Positions 59,346 to 64,000 of a stretch of DNA of 64,000 bases are shown one piece after another. Location: contig NZ_JARYGY010000001.1 of NCBI RefSeq assembly GCF_029906345.1, forward strand, positions 780,851 through 844,850, written 5' to 3'. The DNA comes from Aquimarina mycalae (GTDB lineage Bacteria; Bacteroidota; Bacteroidia; Flavobacteriales; Flavobacteriaceae). The position numbers were made by a program, and so were the translations under genes. The notes beneath the pieces are model-generated. The model was not told the DNA's origin. It saw nothing but the letters and a program-made list of their open reading frames with translations, and ran no database searches. Within the stretch, counting starts at the first letter, position 1, and every line of letters starts with the position of its first letter.

Positions 59346-60124
59346 TGAGTAATAACCTGACAAAAACCAATTTTTGTAAAAATTGTGGTTATCAAATTGA
59401 TTATTACAGTTTTTGTCCCGATTGTGGCGCAAAAAAAATCACTAATCGAATAACTTTCAAAAACTTGACTCAAGAATTTAGTGATCGCTTTCTTAATCTT
59501 GACAATTCATTCATTAGAACATTTATCCATTTATTCACAAAACCAAAAGAAGTGATTGATGGATTTATTAATGGCCTCAGAAAAAGATACATAAATGTAT
59601 TCAGTTACTTTGCTATCTCTTTGACAATTGCCAGTTTATATAGCTTCGTATTAGGGAAATACAAAGACGTAATTTTCTCAAATGTTTTTACTAATGTTAA
59701 TCAAATTGAAGTCTCCAAAATAGCTTCAGATATATCTTTTGAATATCAATCTCTGATCTCATTTTTAACGATTCCGCTTTTGGCTTTAATATCGAGACTC
59801 GTATTCTTAAATTATAAAAAATATAATCTAACGGAACATTTTGTCATCCATTTATATGCGTATTCACATATCACTATGGTTATAAGTTTTATTACTTTAC
59901 CATTACTTTTGATTGTAAAAAATATATTCTTGATTCTTTGGATTCAATTTCCTGTTTCTATAATTTACATCGCTTACGTTCTTTCAAGTCTTTATAATAT
60001 TAGTTTAAAAAAAATCTTATTAAAAACATTATTATTCTTATTAATCATGAGTATTTTGTTTATTATTTTCTCAATTGTTACTGGCATTATTATGGCAAAA
60101 ATGGGCCTTATACCAAACAAGTAA
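59345..60124 (+). CDS. DUF3667-family membrane protein, copy 1
   Basis: A 259-residue protein with an N-terminal zinc ribbon (CKNCGYQIDYYSFCPDCGAK; Cys residues near 11, 14, 25 and 28), a basic amphipathic region (LTQEFSDRFLNLDNSFIRTF) and four or five membrane helices. This is typical of Bacteroidetes DUF3667/YfhO-like small membrane proteins of unknown function. It is coupled to cdaA by a one-base overlap, so a link to c-di-AMP signalling is possible but not proven. A close paralogue follows. Confidence 0.85.
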   Translation: MSNNLTKTNFCKNCGYQIDYYSFCPDCGAKKITNRITFKNLTQEFSDRFLNLDNSFIRTFIHLFTKPKEVIDGFINGLRKRYINVFSYFAISLTIASLYSFVLGKYKDVIFSNVFTNVNQIEVSKIASDISFEYQSLISFLTIPLLALISRLVFLNYKKYNLTEHFVIHLYAYSHITMVISFITLPLLLIVKNIFLILWIQFPVSIIYIAYVLSSLYNISLKKILLKTLLFLLIMSILFIIFSIVTGIIMAKMGLIPNK

Positions 60125-60196
60125 TTATTCTGCAATACCGCCTTCCAAATGATAATTCTTAAAAACAGGATTAAAAAAAATATCTAATACGGTAAT

Positions 60197-60976
60197 ATGA
60201 TAAAAAAAATAATTGTAGTTAGTAATTGTAAAAATTGCGGATACAATATAAAAGATGTGAATTTTTGTTCTAATTGTGGAGCAAAAAAAATTACTAAACG
60301 TATTACTTTTAAAAACCTAATTGCTGAAATAAGCGAAGTATATCTTAATGTAGATAACACCTTTGTTAAAACGGTTAAAGATTTAACGATAAAACCTCAT
60401 ACGGTAATCGATGGATATATTAATGGTTTAAGAAAGAAATACTTAAACGTAGCATCCTACTTTTTACTATCTGTTACATTATCAGCAATACTGGCTTTTA
60501 TAAAAGAAAGAGGTTTTGATATCGCGTCAGAACCTGAAAAACATGATGAATCCTCAAAGATTATTCAGTTATTTATTGAAGTCACAGAAAAGTTCCCCAC
60601 TTTGGGGTATTTTGTTTTAATTCCTTTCTATGCAATCATATCCCGATTTATATTTAGAAAATACAAAAAATATAATTTTACAGAACATATTGTCATCAAC
60701 TCCTATCTCACTTCTCACCTGACAATATTAACCTTTATACCTTATATAATTAGTTTTAGTTTTGGAGATTATATAGAAGAAAGCAGCATTGTTTTCCTAC
60801 TAATTCAACTAATCTATGCGATTTTCTTATTTAAGAATTTATACTTAATTAGTTATAGAAAAGTAATAATTAAAGGAATATTCGGATGGATGTTAGTTAT
60901 ATTGATTATGATCGGAATAGCAATAATTTATGCTTTATCATCAAAATTCTTAAAAGAAAATGGTTTCTTAAATTAA
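60197..60976 (+). CDS. DUF3667-family membrane protein, copy 2
   Basis: A 259-residue paralogue of the preceding gene with the same zinc ribbon (CKNCGYNIKDVNFCSNCGAK; Cys near 11, 14, 25 and 28), the same KRITFKNLIAE block and similar hydrophobic helices. It was probably produced by tandem duplication, but has diverged well (different loop around residues 110-130). It overlaps the stop of the leftward ABC exporter by four bases (convergent). Function unknown. Confidence 0.85.
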   Translation: MIKKIIVVSNCKNCGYNIKDVNFCSNCGAKKITKRITFKNLIAEISEVYLNVDNTFVKTVKDLTIKPHTVIDGYINGLRKKYLNVASYFLLSVTLSAILAFIKERGFDIASEPEKHDESSKIIQLFIEVTEKFPTLGYFVLIPFYAIISRFIFRKYKKYNFTEHIVINSYLTSHLTILTFIPYIISFSFGDYIEESSIVFLLIQLIYAIFLFKNLYLISYRKVIIKGIFGWMLVILIMIGIAIIYALSSKFLKENGFLN

Positions 60977-62739
60977 ACTCCTTTTAGTTCACTAAACTGA
61001 ACGTCATATAAGTTTTTATAGAACCCATCCTGAATTTCTAATAATTCATTATGGTTACCTTGTTCTACGACCATACCATTGTCCATTACAATAATCTTAT
61101 CTGCATTTTTAATGGTCGCTAATCTATGGGCGATAACAATCGAAGTTCTTCCTTCTGTAATTTTATCGGTAGCATCCTGTATCAACTGTTCACTATGTGA
61201 ATCAATTGAAGAGGTAGCCTCATCCAAAACTAAGATTTCTGGATTAGTTACGTAAGCTCGCAAAAAAGATATTAATTGACGTTGCCCTGAAGAAAGCATG
61301 ACTCCTCGCTCTTTTACATTGTAATGATACCCATCTGGAAGACTTGAAATAAAATCGTGAATCCCAATTTCTTTAGCAGCTTTATGAACCTGTTCTTCTG
61401 TAATATTCTCATTATTAAGAGTAATATTATTAAGAATCGTATCTGCAAACAAAAACACATCTTGCAACACCACTGCTATATGACTTCTTAATGAAGTAAG
61501 GTTTATTTTGTTGATAGTTTCGCCATCAATAAGAATAGCACCGCTATCAATTTCATAAAATCTATTTAATAAGTTAATTATTGTAGATTTACCAGCACCT
61601 GTAGCTCCAACTAGTGCAATTGTTTCTCCCGCCTTTACAGAAAACGAAACTCCTTTTAAGACTTCTTCTCCCTCTACATAACTAAATCTTACTGTCTCAA
61701 AATCAATATCACCCTTGGCAGTTGTAAGTTCTAAAACACCACTATTATCAATCCTTGAATCTGTATCCAAAACAGCAAATACTCTATTAGCCGCAACCAT
61801 ACCCATTTGCAACGTATTAAATTTATCTGCAATCTGACGTAAAGGCCTAAAAAGCATTTGCGATAATTCTATAAATGCAATTACTTCGCCAAGAGTGATA
61901 ACATCGCCTTGCGCTGCTCTCAATCCTCCAAACCAAACAATAAGTCCAATAGTTATGGATGTAGACATTTCTGCAATTGGAAAAAATATAGAATTATACC
62001 ATACTGTTTTAATCCAACCCTTTTTATGTTTCTCATTGATTTCTTCAAAACTTGAATACTCAGCCTCTTCTCTTGTAAACAACTGAACGATTTTCATTCC
62101 AGTAATTCGTTCTTGTACAAAAGAATTCAAATTAGAAACCTGAGTTCTAACCTCTTCGAAGGCCGTTTTCATTTTTTTCTGAAAAACCCTGGTTGCAAAT
62201 ATTATAAAGGGTAACACAGCCAATACAATCAAAGTAAGTTGCCAGCTGTAATACAACATAAAACACAGGATAACGAACATTTTTAATAAGTCACTTATAA
62301 TCACAAAAAGTCCCTGACTAAAAATACTAGCAATAGTTTCTATATCACTAACCGCTCGTGTAACCAGCCTTCCTACGGCTGATTTATCATAGTATTGTTT
62401 CTTAAAACCTAACATATGATCAAAGAGATCTACCCTAAGATCCCTAATCACTTCCTGACCTAACCAATTCGCAAAATATATAAATAAGAATTGAAAAATC
62501 ACCTCCAAAACCAGTACTCCAAGCATCAAACTGATATAATATACAATCAGTTCTCCATCTTTAGGAATAAAGCTTTTATCAATGGCTTGCTGTAATAAAA
62601 GAGGTCTTAATATAGCAAGGGCAGATAATAATATTGCAGACAAGCTCACAAAATAAAAGGTAATTCGATAAGGATTAGTATAACCAATCAACCTACGAAA
62701 CAATTTAAAATCAAATGCTTTACCGCTTTTTTCTGCCAT
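60973..62739 (-). CDS. ABC exporter, MsbA-like half-transporter
   Basis: The 588-residue half-transporter has a six-helix membrane domain (about 20-310) and an ATPase domain: Walker A GATGAGKST near residue 377-385, signature LSSGQRQ near 480-486, Walker B ILVLDEATSSID near 500-511 and the H-loop IVIAHRLAT. It works as a homo- or heterodimer to flip or export lipid or drug substrates. In flavobacteria a gene of this type often lies beside truA and is called a multidrug or lipid A exporter; the substrate is not known. It is three bases from truA. Confidence 0.93.
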   Translation of the reverse strand: MAEKSGKAFDFKLFRRLIGYTNPYRITFYFVSLSAILLSALAILRPLLLQQAIDKSFIPKDGELIVYYISLMLGVLVLEVIFQFLFIYFANWLGQEVIRDLRVDLFDHMLGFKKQYYDKSAVGRLVTRAVSDIETIASIFSQGLFVIISDLLKMFVILCFMLYYSWQLTLIVLAVLPFIIFATRVFQKKMKTAFEEVRTQVSNLNSFVQERITGMKIVQLFTREEAEYSSFEEINEKHKKGWIKTVWYNSIFFPIAEMSTSITIGLIVWFGGLRAAQGDVITLGEVIAFIELSQMLFRPLRQIADKFNTLQMGMVAANRVFAVLDTDSRIDNSGVLELTTAKGDIDFETVRFSYVEGEEVLKGVSFSVKAGETIALVGATGAGKSTIINLLNRFYEIDSGAILIDGETINKINLTSLRSHIAVVLQDVFLFADTILNNITLNNENITEEQVHKAAKEIGIHDFISSLPDGYHYNVKERGVMLSSGQRQLISFLRAYVTNPEILVLDEATSSIDSHSEQLIQDATDKITEGRTSIVIAHRLATIKNADKIIVMDNGMVVEQGNHNELLEIQDGFYKNLYDVQFSELKGV

Positions 62740-62741
62740 AT

Positions 62742-63488
62742 TTAAGTAAGATAAATTGTCTTTGGATACTGGACTTCTGTTAAATATAAACCATGTGCTG
62801 GCACAGAATATCCCGCTTTACTACGATCTTCGCTATGAATTATATCTATTAAGTCATTAAGATTTAGTTTATGCTCGCCGATTTCTAGTAGCGTGCCAAC
62901 AATAGCTCTCACCATATTTCTAAGAAAGCGATTTGCAGAAATCCTAAAAACCAACACATCACCATTCATTTCCCAAATAGCTTCTGTGATATTACAATTA
63001 TACGTTTTTACATCGGTTTTAGACTTACTAAAACATTTAAAACTGGTATAGTTTAACAGTATTTTAGCAGCTTCATTCATCAGATCCACATCCAATTCTT
63101 TCTTTACAAAATAGGCGTTATGGATTTTAAAAGGATTCTTGGATAGGGTAATTATATATTCATAAGACCTACTTATGGCATCAAAACGAGCATGCGCATC
63201 TTCTTGCACCTTATCAATTTTTTGAATAGCAATTTCTGAAGGAAGAATTGAATTAAGTTTATATTTAAACTGAACAACATCCAAAACTTCCTCACTATCA
63301 AAATGAGCCATAATTTGCTTTGCATGAACTCCTGTATCTGTTCTTCCTGCTCCAACCACATCTGTTTTGACCCTTAACAAAATGGACAAAGATTTTTCTA
63401 AAACCTCTTGCACCGTGATAGCATTGGGTTGGCGTTGCCATCCATGATATGGAGTACCATTATATGAAAGTTCTAAAAAATATCTCAA
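62742..63488 (-). CDS. truA: tRNA pseudouridine(38-40) synthase
   Basis: This 248-residue enzyme isomerises uridines 38 to 40 in tRNA anticodon arms. It shows the opening RYFLELSYNGTPYHGWQRQP and the catalytic motif VVGAGRTDTGVHAKQIMAHF (Asp near residue 51-52), plus FLRNMVRAIVGTLLEIG near the C-terminus. Length is normal. It is the first gene of a leftward unit with the ABC exporter. Confidence 0.97.
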   Translation of the reverse strand: MRYFLELSYNGTPYHGWQRQPNAITVQEVLEKSLSILLRVKTDVVGAGRTDTGVHAKQIMAHFDSEEVLDVVQFKYKLNSILPSEIAIQKIDKVQEDAHARFDAISRSYEYIITLSKNPFKIHNAYFVKKELDVDLMNEAAKILLNYTSFKCFSKSKTDVKTYNCNITEAIWEMNGDVLVFRISANRFLRNMVRAIVGTLLEIGEHKLNLNDLIDIIHSEDRSKAGYSVPAHGLYLTEVQYPKTIYLT

Positions 63489-63607
63489 CGCTTTATCCTA
63501 TTTTTGTTCAAAATCTGAGCGCAAATATACTTCATATAATATATATGTATAGTATTGTTTAATTTCGGTTTGCTTATAATATCATAAATCATTCTTATCT
63601 ACCAGTT

Positions 63608-64000
63608 TTGAAAAAAATACTGCTCCTAAGTGACACACATAGCTATATTGACGATCGAATATTACATTATGTAAAAGAAGCTGACGAAGTTTGGCATGCA
63701 GGAGATATAGGAGACTTAAAAGTTACGGATGCTATAGAAGCATTAAAACCACTACGCTGTGTTTATGGAAACATTGATAATGACAAGGCAAGAGTTAGTT
63801 TTCCTTTACATCAAAGATTTACCTGTGAAGGTGTTTCTGTATGGATTACACATATTGGAGGATACCCTCCTAAATATAATGTAAATACTAGAGATGAAAT
63901 CAGAAAAAATCCTCCTAAATTATTTATCTGTGGACACTCTCATATTTTAAAAGTAATACCAGACAATAAGAACGGATTACTACATATGAATCCTGGAGCT
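63608..64000 (+). CDS. YfcE-like metallophosphoesterase, 5' part (runs off the window)
   Basis: The frame begins with a TTG codon giving KKILLLSDTHSYIDDRILHY, then WHAGDIGDLKV, VYGNIDNDKARV, THIGGYPPKY, CGHSHILKV and LLHMNPGA. These are the five calcineurin-like metal-binding motifs (SDTH, GDIGD, GNID, TH, GHSH) in the order of the YfcE/MJ0936 family. 131 codons are visible and the frame is open at the window edge. It is divergent from truA. A phosphodiesterase acting on a nucleotide or small phosphate ester is likely. Confidence 0.9.
   Translation, partial: MKKILLLSDTHSYIDDRILHYVKEADEVWHAGDIGDLKVTDAIEALKPLRCVYGNIDNDKARVSFPLHQRFTCEGVSVWITHIGGYPPKYNVNTRDEIRKNPPKLFICGHSHILKVIPDNKNGLLHMNPGA

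Overview
The window looks like a chromosome segment of a marine-type Flavobacteriaceae bacterium (Bacteroidetes, for example an Aquimarina-like genus; the genus is a guess). It is AT-rich and has TAnnTTTG promoter elements. It also carries a type IX secretion (T9SS) C-terminal sorting domain, SusC/FecA-style TonB receptors with their own sigma/anti-sigma pair, many short SCxK/NCS-type lipoproteins, and a tRNA 3' end with no encoded CCA.

Positions 1 to about 31546 are most of a siphovirus prophage whose left end and integrase lie outside the window. From left to right it holds: a lysogeny switch (leftward HTH repressor at 902-1342 facing a rightward early operon, with an operator/promoter region between); small early genes, including three too short for usual gene callers; an orphan Dam-type methylase; a replication module (initiator-like gene with four palindromic iterons inside it, then a DnaB helicase); HNH endonuclease and terminase; an unusual accessory island at 8.7-12.5 kb between terminase and portal (pentapeptide-type membrane protein, SRAP/YedK abasic-site protein, several small membrane proteins, mixed strands); an HK97-type head module (portal, protease, capsid, connectors); a tail module with a lambda-like -1 frameshift (GGGAAAG) making gpG and gpGT, tape measure, baseplate and tail-fibre/tailspike proteins, two of which carry apparent Sec signal peptides; and a lysis cassette. 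The prophage ends at a 3' half of tRNA-Arg(ACG), which I read as the right attachment site.

Positions 31.6-38.2 kb are a host accessory zone: an FAD-linked oxidase with a Bor-like lipoprotein, a lipocalin-like lipoprotein, and an XRE regulator upstream of a ROCO (LRR-Roc-COR) GTPase. The ROCO gene ends at a suspicious frame junction with a surface-protein fragment.

Positions 38.4-51.6 kb are surface and secretion functions: a large T9SS-exported repeat protein, an ECF sigma / FecR / TonB receptor operon, a YceI protein, a membrane-bound AraC regulator, and three tandem HEIGH-type metallopeptidase lipoproteins, two of them almost identical.

Positions 52-64 kb are core housekeeping genes: clpS, prmA, tpiA, an orphan oligopeptide-type ABC permease, a DoxX/MauE-like BT_3928-type protein, DUF1599, folP, cdaA (c-di-AMP synthase), two DUF3667 paralogues, an MsbA-like ABC exporter, truA and the start of a YfcE-like phosphodiesterase.

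The most interesting unexplained items are the prophage accessory island with its paired GGAAATWTTCC operators, the iteron cluster hidden in the replication gene, and the XRE-ROCO locus with its broken 3' end. All functional names rest on motif recognition by eye; no database search was run.
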